From the NCBI GenBank assembly GCA_965228545.1, contig OZ245822.1, positions 2,356,001 to 2,420,000 on the forward strand: DNA of 64,000 nucleotides. Reading direction: 5' to 3'. The stretch is from HXMU1420-13 sp965228545 (lineage in GTDB: Bacteria > Bacteroidota > Rhodothermia > Balneolales > Balneolaceae). Position 1 is the stretch's first letter. Every line of letters starts with the position of its first letter. The notes under the pieces are model-generated. The model was not told where the DNA came from, searched no databases, and was given only the letters and a program-made list of their open reading frames with translations. Both the position numbers and the translations under genes were made by a program. Below are positions 42,547-52,134 of this stretch, piece by piece.

Positions 42547-45500
42547 TTGAAGCGTTTAATTGGGTGTATATCATTAATTATTTTGGGGATGAATTCGGAA
42601 TTTGCACTATCCTATCAAGGGAAATTAGTGAGTTTCGATTGGGAAAGTTTACCGGGGGCGTACTCAGTTCGCAATTTTACTGTTAAAGACGGCCTGCCAA
42701 TAAACTCGGTGAATTATATCAGCGGCTCGCACTCAGGCTATTTGTTTATGGCAACCAACGATGGGCTTGCCCGATTCGATGGGGTTACTTTTACGGTTTA
42801 CAATACATTTAATTCGCCCACATTACGGAGCAATAGAATTGCATGGGTAGGCGAATTCGGGGAGGAACTTTGGCTTACCGACGATCAGCGTAATGTATAT
42901 CGGTATAGAAACGGAGAACTTTTGTGCATGCAAGATCTTGAAGGATTAGAAGAAATCGAAGGGTATAAAATTGCCTGGTATGACGAACAAACCGTATTGA
43001 TTACAACCAGTTTCGGTTTTTATAAAGTAACGCATGGACAGTTTGAATTCGAGCGCTACGAAGACCCTCGTACGTATGTACACTTTGATAATAGTTTTTC
43101 TTTCGGCAGAGATAGTGTCTATTTCATTGATGAGCGTGGATTAAACAGAATCAAAAATGATAGAGTGTTTTTAGTGCACTCTACACAGGAGTTTAATATT
43201 GGGGTTGAATCGGTATTCAATTTAGTGCCAACCCAAGATGGAGAGTTATGGTTGCTCAGCGATAACGGGTATCTCACTAAAGTGTCTTCTGGAAATCAGC
43301 CGGAATCCTTTTTTCTTGCCCCTGGAATAGAATTCAGAGATGCCATCGAAATTGAAAGCGATCAACTTCTTTTGAGTACAAACAGAGGGTATTTCCGATT
43401 CGATAGAAGAGAAAATAGATTTAGTAATACAGGACAGATTTCAGATTCGGAATCCTATTTCGAGGACAACGCCTGGAATAGTGGGCACGATGAAGTAATC
43501 ACCGTATTTAATAATTCTGTGTTTGTCAATGGGCAGACGGTTTTAAATCCAACGCGATCTATTTCATATCTGATGCGTGCAAATGACGAGTCGATATGGG
43601 TAGCTACAAATGGCGGTGGAGTGTATCAAATCCGAAAAAATAAACTGATTACAATTGGTGCGGAAAGTCATCCGGGCTTCGAAAACACGTATGGATTAAA
43701 TGAACACAGTGGAGAAATTTGGGTTTCGGCATTCAATAACTATGTATTCACAGTTAGTAATAATGCGATTACACATTTAAATGCTACAAACACGGGATTT
43801 ACTCAGCCATTTTTTCGCACAGTAGAAATCACAAAAAATGGAGATGTTTACGCCGGTAACTTTGATGTTTGGAAAAAACGATATGGAACTGATTCATGGG
43901 AGATGTTAGATTTTTCACACCAAAGCGGACTTGTCAATGTTTTGTATGAAGATGAAAAACGTCGGCTTTGGATAGGCACAAACTACGGTTTGTTTATTCA
44001 AGAAAATAATTCCATTACCCGTTTTACGGATGCTGATTCAACTCAATTTGGCTCGGTACAAGCAATTACCGAACTAAAAAATGGTACGCTTTTATTTGCC
44101 ACAAAGAATCAGGGAGTAGCCGTTCTTTCAACCTCAGGAAATGTGAGTTTTATTGATGCACGAAATGGGTTGTCGAGCAATATTGTGCGTGATGTGGCCA
44201 TGTTCAGTGCTGATACTTTATGGATTGCTACCGAAGATAAAGGATTGAATCGAGTGATTTTAGATGATGCTTTTAATGCAGTGAGTACTAAATCGCTTAC
44301 CACCAATGATGGACTAAACGACAATTCGCTTCATCGGATTATTAAAGACGATTACGGATATCTGTGGTTGAATTCCAATCGGGGAATCATGAGAATCTCT
44401 TATCGAAATATTAATGCATACTTAGAAGGAAATGAACTCCTGCTGGTGCAGCACTTTTCGGAAGAAGATGGGTTGGTAAATATTGAGGGAAATGGTGGCA
44501 CTCAAAAAGCAGGATTTATCACCACTGATGGGAAGCTTTTATTCCCCAATCAAGCTGGATTAGTATACACGCGGCCGGAATGGCATTTAGAGGATGGCAA
44601 CAGTCAGCCAGAAACGATCATCGTAGAAAATATTCAATCAGCAGATTCAGCATTAACACTTAGCTCGAACAATGTTATTGAATTGCCGGAACGAGTACGA
44701 GAACTTAGTATCGATTTTACTTTGCCCAAATTCACTTCCCAGAATAAGTTACAATTCGAATATAAGCTGGAAGGCGTAAATACTGATTGGGTGAACATTG
44801 GAAATGAACGGAGTGCAAATTTCTCGAACTTACCTAGTGGAACGCATACCCTGCATATACGAGGACGGGTTGAAGGGGAGGAAGTTGACGCTGAAAAGAC
44901 ACTAACAATTTTAGTGCCGGCCCGTTTTCACGAAACCTCTATATTTGTGTTTGCAGTAATTTTGGGGCTCATAGGTGCATTTTTTGGATTTTTAAGAATG
45001 GCCATGAATCAGGCAAAAAAGAGAGAGCAAACACTGAACAGGTTAGTTGACGAACGAACGCTGGAGGTGGTAAAAGAAAAGGAGAAAACGGAACAGGCGA
45101 TGAGGCAATTGGAAGAGTTGTCTGAATCGAAATCACGATTCTTTACCAATTTTACCCACGAGCTGAGAACTCCGCTTACGTTGATCCTGAATCCTTTAGA
45201 AGATATCATCCAAAAAAGGACAGGCGATGCGCTAGAAAAAGATCAGTCGCTGTTATTGGTACAAAGAAACGCACAACGCTTAAAAAAGCTGGTAAATACA
45301 TTACTCGATATTTCGAAACTCAATGCCAATGAGCTGAACATCATTTTCAGGCCCGTTAATATTCTCGAAATTACTACCCGAATAGCGTCGCAGTTCGAAC
45401 ATGAATTGGCTAAGAAAAACATTTCGTTTTCCATCCAAACAGACGAGCCAAAAACCATGCTTTATCTGGATATCAATGCATGGGATCATATTTGTACCAA

Positions 45501-46635
45501 CTTGATCAGCAATGCCATTAAGTTTACCAATGCTGGTGGTACAATATCGATACAGATTTCTCAACAAAATGAGAAGTTAGCCATAGCTTTTGAAGATTCC
45601 GGGATTGGGATACCGGAGTCGGAGCTCGCGCATATTTTTGATATTTATTACCAAGGCGATTCGTTGATTACCAGATCGGGAGGGACAGGAATCGGACTTA
45701 CTTTGGTAAAAGGTTTTGTTGAAAGATTGAAAGGGCAACTATCGGTAGCATCAACAGTTGGGGAAGGAACACGTTTCGAAATCGCATTTCCTTTAGGCAA
45801 ACAGCATTTAAAAGAATCAGAAGTGGTTGAAGATCAATTTGCTGCACTGGCTTTGGAGCAACCTCAACATCAATCTATTTCTTTCAATGATACTCTGGAT
45901 GATTTAAATGAGGGAAAACTAAAAAAACGAAAAGTAGTTTTAGTTGAAGATAATGAGGATATGCGCGCATATATTGCTCAAGTAATCTCTAGTGAATACG
46001 AGGTAAAAGTAGCATCGAATGGCAAAGAAGGGCTTAGAGTAATTAAGGAGTTTTCGCCGGAGCTTATTGTATCAGATATCATGATGCCGGAAATGGATGG
46101 GATAGAAATGATGCATACCATCCGTATAAATAATGCGTACAAACATATTCCCTTCGTGTTTCTTACAGCTAAAGACAGCGCAGCCGATATCCAAAAAGGA
46201 TTGAATTTGGGGGCGGATGTGTATCTAACCAAACCTATCGAGAACAATATGTTGTTGCTGCAAATAAAAGTGTTGTTACGCCGAGAGCAGAAGGTGATCG
46301 AATCGGAAATAGTTGAATCAGAACATCCTTTGATAGGGCAAGTAACTTCAATAATAGCACGACATTTAGGAAACCCGGATTTAAGCATTGAGCTTATGGC
46401 TGAAGCATTAGCAATGAGTGAATCTACTTTATATAGAAAATGGCGCAAAGTAAGTGAGGTAACCATCAACAAAACCATTGCAAGATTACGTTTTGAAGAA
46501 GCCATGAAGTTAATTCAGGAAGAAGAACTGTCTATTTCTGAAGCGGCATTTGCGGTGGGATTTCGGCATTTATCGTACTTCTCGTCGGCGTTTAAAAAAG
46601 AATATGGCGTTTCCCCGCAAGAGTATTTCAAATAA
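42547..46635 (+). CDS. Hybrid two-component system regulator (HTCS), one-piece
   Basis: 1362 aa. Domains in order: signal peptide (1-22); periplasmic two-component-regulator propellers of about 14 blades (35-690; repeats such as GLPINSVNYI, RRLWIGTNYGLF, GYLWLNSNRGIM); Y_Y_Y domain (about 700-785); transmembrane helix (797-818); HisKA with His871 in FTHELRTPL; HATPase with GTGIGLTLVKGFVE; receiver (about 1128-1245) with phospho-acceptor Asp1177 in SDIMMPEMDG; AraC-type HTH (1265-1362, ending FKKEYGVSPQEYF). Such proteins sense oligosaccharides or other ligands and activate nearby uptake genes. The adjacent TonB gene is under thiamin control, so the target is not obvious. Confidence 0.95.
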   Translation: MKRLIGCISLIILGMNSEFALSYQGKLVSFDWESLPGAYSVRNFTVKDGLPINSVNYISGSHSGYLFMATNDGLARFDGVTFTVYNTFNSPTLRSNRIAWVGEFGEELWLTDDQRNVYRYRNGELLCMQDLEGLEEIEGYKIAWYDEQTVLITTSFGFYKVTHGQFEFERYEDPRTYVHFDNSFSFGRDSVYFIDERGLNRIKNDRVFLVHSTQEFNIGVESVFNLVPTQDGELWLLSDNGYLTKVSSGNQPESFFLAPGIEFRDAIEIESDQLLLSTNRGYFRFDRRENRFSNTGQISDSESYFEDNAWNSGHDEVITVFNNSVFVNGQTVLNPTRSISYLMRANDESIWVATNGGGVYQIRKNKLITIGAESHPGFENTYGLNEHSGEIWVSAFNNYVFTVSNNAITHLNATNTGFTQPFFRTVEITKNGDVYAGNFDVWKKRYGTDSWEMLDFSHQSGLVNVLYEDEKRRLWIGTNYGLFIQENNSITRFTDADSTQFGSVQAITELKNGTLLFATKNQGVAVLSTSGNVSFIDARNGLSSNIVRDVAMFSADTLWIATEDKGLNRVILDDAFNAVSTKSLTTNDGLNDNSLHRIIKDDYGYLWLNSNRGIMRISYRNINAYLEGNELLLVQHFSEEDGLVNIEGNGGTQKAGFITTDGKLLFPNQAGLVYTRPEWHLEDGNSQPETIIVENIQSADSALTLSSNNVIELPERVRELSIDFTLPKFTSQNKLQFEYKLEGVNTDWVNIGNERSANFSNLPSGTHTLHIRGRVEGEEVDAEKTLTILVPARFHETSIFVFAVILGLIGAFFGFLRMAMNQAKKREQTLNRLVDERTLEVVKEKEKTEQAMRQLEELSESKSRFFTNFTHELRTPLTLILNPLEDIIQKRTGDALEKDQSLLLVQRNAQRLKKLVNTLLDISKLNANELNIIFRPVNILEITTRIASQFEHELAKKNISFSIQTDEPKTMLYLDINAWDHICTNLISNAIKFTNAGGTISIQISQQNEKLAIAFEDSGIGIPESELAHIFDIYYQGDSLITRSGGTGIGLTLVKGFVERLKGQLSVASTVGEGTRFEIAFPLGKQHLKESEVVEDQFAALALEQPQHQSISFNDTLDDLNEGKLKKRKVVLVEDNEDMRAYIAQVISSEYEVKVASNGKEGLRVIKEFSPELIVSDIMMPEMDGIEMMHTIRINNAYKHIPFVFLTAKDSAADIQKGLNLGADVYLTKPIENNMLLLQIKVLLRREQKVIESEIVESEHPLIGQVTSIIARHLGNPDLSIELMAEALAMSESTLYRKWRKVSEVTINKTIARLRFEEAMKLIQEEELSISEAAFAVGFRHLSYFSSAFKKEYGVSPQEYFK

Positions 46636-46681
46636 AATGCACAACCCATAAATCTTGTTGATGTGCTCAGAAAATTGTGCG

Positions 46682-46689
46682 TATATTTG
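46682..46689 (+). promoter_or_regulatory. -7 element (TATATTTG) for the TPP-riboswitch transcript
   Basis: TATATTTG fits TAnnTTTG and lies about 10 bp before the riboswitch. GTTG at 46657-46660, 21 bp upstream, could be the -33 element, the same spacing as at tRNA-Pro. Confidence 0.5.
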
Positions 46690-46697
46690 AATATCGG

Positions 46698-46836
46698 TTA
46701 GGGGTGTCTCGCCTTGGCGAGACTGAGATCATACCCTGATTACCTGATCCGGATAATACCGGCGGAGGGAAACCAGACTGCCATTCATGCATTCGTTTGC
46801 CTCCTCCATTAATTTAACATCAATAAATGGAGGATT
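46698..46836 (+). promoter_or_regulatory. TPP (THI-box) riboswitch with SD-sequestering hairpin
   Basis: The conserved THI-box elements are present in order: GGGGTGTC, the P3-like stem CTCGCC/GGCGAG, CTGAGATCATACCC, and ACCTGATCCGGATAATACCGGCGGAGGGA. Downstream, TCCTCCATT (46803-46811) pairs perfectly with AATGGAGGA (46827-46835), which contains the ribosome-binding site just before the ATG at 46837. TPP binding is expected to favour this hairpin and shut off translation of the receptor. Confidence 0.93.
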
Positions 46837-49119
46837 ATGTTAACACACATATCCCGACTGATTACAGTCGTACTTTTTTTATTTCTATTCAATTCATCAA
46901 CTGCGGCACAAACCATCAAAGGAATAGTGTTGGACGCTGAAAACGGCGAACCACTTGCCGGCGCAAATGTGGTATTAGTTTCAACAATGAGCGGTACCGC
47001 AACCGGCTTTGATGGTAGTTTTGAACTGGAAGCACGCCAGGGGCAGCAACTACAAATCAGCTTTGTGGGCTATAAAACTCAACTGGTTTCGGCCGAAAAT
47101 AACCTGCGCTTGTTGCTGGTACCAACTTTAAGTTTGGAGCAACTCATTATCGAGGCGGTTAGAGCCGAAGACATAGACCCGGTTACACAAAGCACCATTT
47201 CCAGAAAAGAAATTGAGCGCGGGTATCAAGGCGAACAACCCATTTTTTACCTTGCAACCTTAACTCCTTCAATCACTTCATACAGTGAATCGGGAACGCG
47301 ATTATTTAATGGAGGGCAGATGCGTTTGCGGGGTATCAGCCAGGAGCGGATTAACATCACCTTAAACGGTGTGCCGTTAAATGATATGATCGATCACGGT
47401 GTGTTCTTTTCAAACTTTACAGACATCAGCGGAAGTTTTGAGTCGGTACAAGTTCAACGCGGAGTTGGAACCAGCACCAACGGCGTTGCATCTTACGCAG
47501 GTTCTATCAACTTCGAAAGTGTGAATCTGGAAAACAGTGAGCAGGGAGGAAGCATTCAAACGGGAATCGGTTCGTTTTCTACTTCTCGATTAAATGCCAG
47601 TGCTCGTTCAGGGTTAGTCGATGAAAAATGGGCATTTTATACCAACTTTAGTAATATTCAGTCGGATGGATACCGTGATAATACTTCCACCGATTCCTAC
47701 TCTTTCTTTTTCTCGGGTGGATATTTTGGGGAAAAAGATCTGATTAAGATTAATGCGTTTGATGCACGATCTAAAAATGGCTTAGGGTATTTAGCGGTGG
47801 CAGAATCAGCCCTTGCTGTTGATGCAACCATCAACTACTTAAACGAAAACGACAAAGACGATTTTGGTCAACGCTTTGTTCAAATCCAGTACACTCGCTT
47901 GTTTTCAGAGAACTTCACTACAACCAGTTCGCTGTATTATGGGGGCGCATCCGGGGATTATTTCTTCACCTATCCGGATGGAAACGGAGGATTTGATCAG
48001 ATAAACTATCCGCTTCGCAACGATCACTATGGGTTGATGGTGAACGCAAATTATGGACTGGATGACATAGACTTGACCGGAGGAATCCATATATATCGTT
48101 TCGATAGAACGAATGAAGAGTCCGTAACTCCTGATTTCGAAAATCCTTATTACTTGGAAACATCTACCAAAGATGAAGTGAGTGCATTTGCGCGCGCCGA
48201 TTGGTCGACAGATAAATGGTTGCTTACTGCAGATCTTCAAGTTCGTAGCATGGAGCTCAGCATTCAGCCGGATTATTCGTTTTTGGGTATAGCACCTGAA
48301 GGTGACATCGTAAAAAACTGGAGCTTTGTAAATCCACGATTTGGAGCAACTTATAAACTTTCAGATGCAACATCAGTGTATGCATCGGTTGGAAGAACAG
48401 GTCGTGAGCCTACAAAAATCGATATATTCGGTGGATTTAGTTTAACAAATGCCAATTACGCAGAAGCGCGATCGGATGATTTTGGGCCGGAGTACGTGAC
48501 CGATTTAGAAGCAGGGATAAAAGCTAATTTTCAGCGATTGGCATTAGCAGCTAACTTTTTCTATATGGATTTTAAAGACGAAATTGCTCCAATTGGTGAG
48601 GTGTTGGCGTTTGGAGTGCAGAAAAGAGAAAACATCGAAAGCAGTTATCGTGCAGGTATCGAGTTGGAATGGGCGTATGCACCTATGAAAGAACTTACTT
48701 TTACAGGTAACGCCACAGTGATGCAGGCCGAAATCGAAACTTTTATAGATGCAAATGATGTTGAGTTTCGAAATATCACACCTATCTTTACGCCATCACT
48801 GCAAATCAACGAATCGGTGGAGTATGTAATTGGAAATGGGTTCACCTTAGGGCTTACAGCATCCTATTTAAGTGAGCAGTATTTGACGCTTGAAAATAAT
48901 GCCAACGACGTTGTACCATCCTCTTTTGTAACCGATAGTTATGTTGCCTTTGCATATAAAAATGCGGAATTGAAGCTACAGGTGAATAACCTGCTTGATG
49001 AAACCTATTACACCAGCGGAGCTATGGTTGATGTGGATTTCGACGGAGCGAATGACGAACCCGGTTACTTCGTAAATGCAGGACGAAATTTCTTTTTAAA
49101 CCTGACCCTTAACTTCTAG
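46837..49119 (+). CDS. TonB-dependent receptor, probable thiamin/precursor uptake
   Basis: 760 aa. Signal peptide (ends STAAQ), carboxypeptidase-like CarboxypepD_reg domain (TIKGIVLDAENGEPLAGANVVL, about 25-100), TonB plug (about 120-225: RGISQERINITLNGVPLNDM, VQRGVGTSTNG), then a 22-strand-type barrel ending NLTLNF with a terminal Phe. The TPP riboswitch directly upstream indicates import of thiamin, its phosphates or a pyrimidine precursor across the outer membrane. No inner-membrane transporter (PnuT-like) follows, as the next gene is convergent. Confidence 0.9.
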   Translation: MLTHISRLITVVLFLFLFNSSTAAQTIKGIVLDAENGEPLAGANVVLVSTMSGTATGFDGSFELEARQGQQLQISFVGYKTQLVSAENNLRLLLVPTLSLEQLIIEAVRAEDIDPVTQSTISRKEIERGYQGEQPIFYLATLTPSITSYSESGTRLFNGGQMRLRGISQERINITLNGVPLNDMIDHGVFFSNFTDISGSFESVQVQRGVGTSTNGVASYAGSINFESVNLENSEQGGSIQTGIGSFSTSRLNASARSGLVDEKWAFYTNFSNIQSDGYRDNTSTDSYSFFFSGGYFGEKDLIKINAFDARSKNGLGYLAVAESALAVDATINYLNENDKDDFGQRFVQIQYTRLFSENFTTTSSLYYGGASGDYFFTYPDGNGGFDQINYPLRNDHYGLMVNANYGLDDIDLTGGIHIYRFDRTNEESVTPDFENPYYLETSTKDEVSAFARADWSTDKWLLTADLQVRSMELSIQPDYSFLGIAPEGDIVKNWSFVNPRFGATYKLSDATSVYASVGRTGREPTKIDIFGGFSLTNANYAEARSDDFGPEYVTDLEAGIKANFQRLALAANFFYMDFKDEIAPIGEVLAFGVQKRENIESSYRAGIELEWAYAPMKELTFTGNATVMQAEIETFIDANDVEFRNITPIFTPSLQINESVEYVIGNGFTLGLTASYLSEQYLTLENNANDVVPSSFVTDSYVAFAYKNAELKLQVNNLLDETYYTSGAMVDVDFDGANDEPGYFVNAGRNFFLNLTLNF

Positions 49120-49130
49120 TCGGGTAAATG

Positions 49131-49170
49131 ATGGGGTGACTTAACAGTAGTATTCCGTTAGTCATCCCAT
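49131..49170. terminator. Hairpin between convergent genes
   Basis: ATGGGGTGACTTAAC pairs with GTTAGTCATCCCAT (small mismatches). It lies between the TonB receptor and the CotH gene ends and may terminate both. Confidence 0.6.
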
Positions 49171-49178
49171 ATTTGTAT

Positions 49179-51500
49179 TTATTTGATTAAGCTCATTGTT
49201 TTGGATAATGACAGTCCGGATTTTGTTTCCAGTCTGTAGATATAAATACCCGAAGCAAGTTGAGAAGCATCAAAACGAAGAGTGTGAGCGCCGCTGGAAT
49301 AAAACCCGCTAGCTAAAGTGCGTACTAAAGCACCGTTTATCGCATATACTTTTAGCGTAATTTCATCCGCCTGATTTAACGTAAAAGAGAGTTCAGTGCT
49401 GGGATTAAACGGGTTTGGGTAATTCTGATGAAGAATAAACCCTTGTGGATCTTCAACCGAGATTTCATCAATTGAAGTTTCCCCGTTGTTTGAAGCGCCC
49501 GGTGTTGGAGCATCAAAAAAAACAAAGCCACTAGCGCCGTCTTCTTCTCTTCCATACGAAATGTCGGTTTGCTGTTCATCATACGTAAAAGCATCGATAG
49601 CAATTATTTCTGTACCATTATCGAAGTACAAAGCTATATCTTCACCGGCTTTTCTAAGATTGAATGATGCATGCATTGGGCCGTCTTCTTCGTCATTGTC
49701 TGCCCAGATCAGCAGAAAATCCTTTGGCTGAATGACCGTATCAGGAAAAGCCCATTTGGTTTGATTAGCAAGATCATCGGTTAAGTAATAACCCGACATG
49801 GAGATTTCGCTTTCAGTTGGATTATAGAGTTCTACCCAATCCGGAAAAGCACCCGATTCATCGGCAATGGTTGATGAATTAGAAGCCATAAATTCATTAA
49901 TCAACAATCCTGTATTAGATCCGGCAAGTTCAATATCTACGGTATTCGATGGATTAAAAGGATAGCGTTCAGTTTGATTTTGTAGGTCTTCAGCCTCAAC
50001 AAATACGGAAAATTCTTTTTGTATGGATGAAAGTGGAATAAGCGCGGTATAAAAACCATCATCAGCTACTTCATCACCTTGTTCGCCACTATCATGTAAA
50101 GGAAATGTTCCGTCAACATCACCTGAGAAAGTGGCCGTTATGGTTGGAGTGTCGTCATCCATAACTTGAGCAATAATTTTTAGAACCGGACCACTACCTG
50201 ATTGTGTGATTTCCCAGTCAAAGTTTTGAATTACTGGATGAATGTTAGTTAACTGAAGTTGCTGTTTCGCAGAGTTATATCGATTTGTGATGTATTCTTT
50301 AAGGCCACTTTTAACATGATCTCCTAGCGCTTCTGTGTAGGAATCGTTAAAGTCTTCGATAGAATATCCATAATCGCGTGTGCGATACATATCCTCTTCG
50401 GCGGCTGTTTGAATCATAGTTTTGAGGCGATCGATCTCAGGAAATAAAACCTGTTCATTAAAGTGCGTATCTAACAGAATGTTGATGTAATAATGCAATC
50501 TGTTTTTAAACTTAGGAATAGCAAAAAGCCGATCGGTTAGTGGGCGGTATTCATTGCTTCCCCAATTGTTGATATCCCGAGTACTCCAATCAATATTAAA
50601 CCAGTCGATTCCATAGGTGTTATCATAATCAAAAGGAATAAATTCGAAGACTTCGCTATTCGGATTATGGTATAGATAATAATTGTTTTTATTGAACATG
50701 TAATCGTCCCACATTCCCGTAAGCATGTCCACAGCCATTACACGAAGTACGCCATCTACGTTTATGTAATCGCGAATTTGGTTTTCAAAGTCGTGATCAG
50801 AAGATTGAGAAAGAAACTTGATAAAATCAGCTAGGTCGGTATAATCATCGGTCTCTTCATTGGTTTTGAGCTCATATATCCGCCGCCCGTAAAGCTCTTT
50901 CTTATAATCATCAGGATGTTCACCTAAGTAGGTTAAATCTGATGGATATAATGACTTATACAAATTTCCGGCATCCGACCCGAAACGATCCTCAACAAAC
51001 TCATTGTCGATATGCTCTACATTCATATAAAGTCCGTAGTACTCTTGATTGATGTACAGTTTCACATGATTTGATCGTGGTGCTTTTACATCTAGTGCAG
51101 CGAAAGTGTCCCAGCTTAATTTCGATCGGATGATTGACGGATCGTTGTGTTCTCCGTTGATATTCATCTTATCTAATCCCAAATATTCTCGGCCATCCAC
51201 AAAGGTATCAAATGAGACTTTAAACGACTTTTTTTGAGAAGCACGGGAGGTATTTCCACGAATGCGGAACCCGATGTTTGATACCGTATCAGAAACTGCA
51301 TCACGTGAAAACACAAACTCGGCGGGGTACTCCACATCGCTATAATTGTTGATGAAAATAGAATCGAGATGCTCGGGGTTTATGGTGATGTGAACTGTGG
51401 GTAAGGAGGAGTCGTTAAACAGCCAGTCAGAATTCGATTGAGCAAAACTTAGATGGGTATGAATAAGGATGAAAGTGGTGAGTAGAACGAGTTTTTTCAT
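49179..51500 (-). CDS. CotH-kinase-family secreted protein with lamin-tail and T9SS sorting domains
   Basis: 773 aa. Signal peptide (ends LSFAQ). A CotH-like atypical kinase fold spans about 30-400 (LDKMNINGEHNDPSIIR, YGLYMNVEHIDNEF, FIPFDYDNTYGIDWF). A beta-sandwich follows, then a lamin-tail domain (about 550-670; LLINEFMASNSSTIADE, DWVELYNPTE) and a type A sorting domain (690-773; NYPNPFNPSTELSF, end GLSLSKTMSLIK). It should be exported by the type IX system and anchored or released at the surface. CotH homologues phosphorylate coat proteins in spore formers; the target here is unknown. Confidence 0.9.
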   Translation of the reverse strand: MKKLVLLTTFILIHTHLSFAQSNSDWLFNDSSLPTVHITINPEHLDSIFINNYSDVEYPAEFVFSRDAVSDTVSNIGFRIRGNTSRASQKKSFKVSFDTFVDGREYLGLDKMNINGEHNDPSIIRSKLSWDTFAALDVKAPRSNHVKLYINQEYYGLYMNVEHIDNEFVEDRFGSDAGNLYKSLYPSDLTYLGEHPDDYKKELYGRRIYELKTNEETDDYTDLADFIKFLSQSSDHDFENQIRDYINVDGVLRVMAVDMLTGMWDDYMFNKNNYYLYHNPNSEVFEFIPFDYDNTYGIDWFNIDWSTRDINNWGSNEYRPLTDRLFAIPKFKNRLHYYINILLDTHFNEQVLFPEIDRLKTMIQTAAEEDMYRTRDYGYSIEDFNDSYTEALGDHVKSGLKEYITNRYNSAKQQLQLTNIHPVIQNFDWEITQSGSGPVLKIIAQVMDDDTPTITATFSGDVDGTFPLHDSGEQGDEVADDGFYTALIPLSSIQKEFSVFVEAEDLQNQTERYPFNPSNTVDIELAGSNTGLLINEFMASNSSTIADESGAFPDWVELYNPTESEISMSGYYLTDDLANQTKWAFPDTVIQPKDFLLIWADNDEEDGPMHASFNLRKAGEDIALYFDNGTEIIAIDAFTYDEQQTDISYGREEDGASGFVFFDAPTPGASNNGETSIDEISVEDPQGFILHQNYPNPFNPSTELSFTLNQADEITLKVYAINGALVRTLASGFYSSGAHTLRFDASQLASGIYIYRLETKSGLSLSKTMSLIK

Positions 51501-51517
51501 CCCGTAAAGGTAAAAAA

Positions 51518-51540
51518 AAAGGACGGATGAACCGTCCTTT
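51518..51540 (-). terminator. Terminator of the DUF2911 gene
   Basis: AAAGGACGG-ATGAA-CCGTCCTTT with a long T run on the minus strand, just after the DUF2911 stop. Confidence 0.8.
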
Positions 51541-51555
51541 TTCTGACAAACTAAA

Positions 51556-52119
51556 TTAGTCGATGGTAATAGGGATTGCGGCTTTTGTAGTTCCCCAATG
51601 CAAATTAAGATGTGTTTTAGTGTCTGTTAACTCATCAAAATAAATAGCAAAACGCTCCATAAATGGCGCATCAGTTACAGTAACCGCCGCAGGAACGCGA
51701 ACTTGATCTTTTGATTCGTCGTAGCCATAGGCACCCCAAGCTGGGCGTCCGTCATCTCTGGTTAGAACGTTATTTAAGATGATCGTCCAGTTTTCGCCTG
51801 GAATGGTGTACAGTGTGTAAGTACCAGCTGGAACCGGCTCGCCACCAAAGTTTACATCGGTAGAAAACGTAATGGTCGAAGCTTCGTTTGCTCCGGTTCT
51901 CCACACTTCGCCGGCAGGAGTTAGCGACGATAGTTCACGACCTTTCAAGCCGGGTCGTCCATAAGTTACGGTAATGGTTGAAGTGTTGAATATGGTTTGG
52001 CTAACCATTGCATCAGGGCTCAATCCATTCGAGCCACCACGTTCCTGAGCGATGGAAGTATCGCCGGTTACGATCAAAGTTAGTACCGCTAAAGCAGCAA
52101 TTTTTAAGAGAGATTTCAT
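51556..52119 (-). CDS. DUF2911 domain protein, exported
   Basis: 187 aa, signal peptide (ends SIAQ). The DUF2911 core is unmistakable: TYGRPGLKGRELSSL, VWRTGANEASTI, AGTYTLYTIPGENWTIILN, THLNLHWGT. The family is common in Bacteroidota and has no assigned activity; periplasmic location inferred. It is 15 bp downstream of the amidohydrolase gene on the same strand and probably co-transcribed. Confidence 0.88.
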   Translation of the reverse strand: MKSLLKIAALAVLTLIVTGDTSIAQERGGSNGLSPDAMVSQTIFNTSTITVTYGRPGLKGRELSSLTPAGEVWRTGANEASTITFSTDVNFGGEPVPAGTYTLYTIPGENWTIILNNVLTRDDGRPAWGAYGYDESKDQVRVPAAVTVTDAPFMERFAIYFDELTDTKTHLNLHWGTTKAAIPITID

Positions 52120-52134
52120 AGTAGTGTTTTTTGT

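Noticed and set aside
42547..49119. Polysaccharide utilisation locus from the hybrid regulator next to a TonB receptor
   Set aside because: There is no SusD-type gene or glycoside hydrolase next to them, and the receptor is under a TPP riboswitch.
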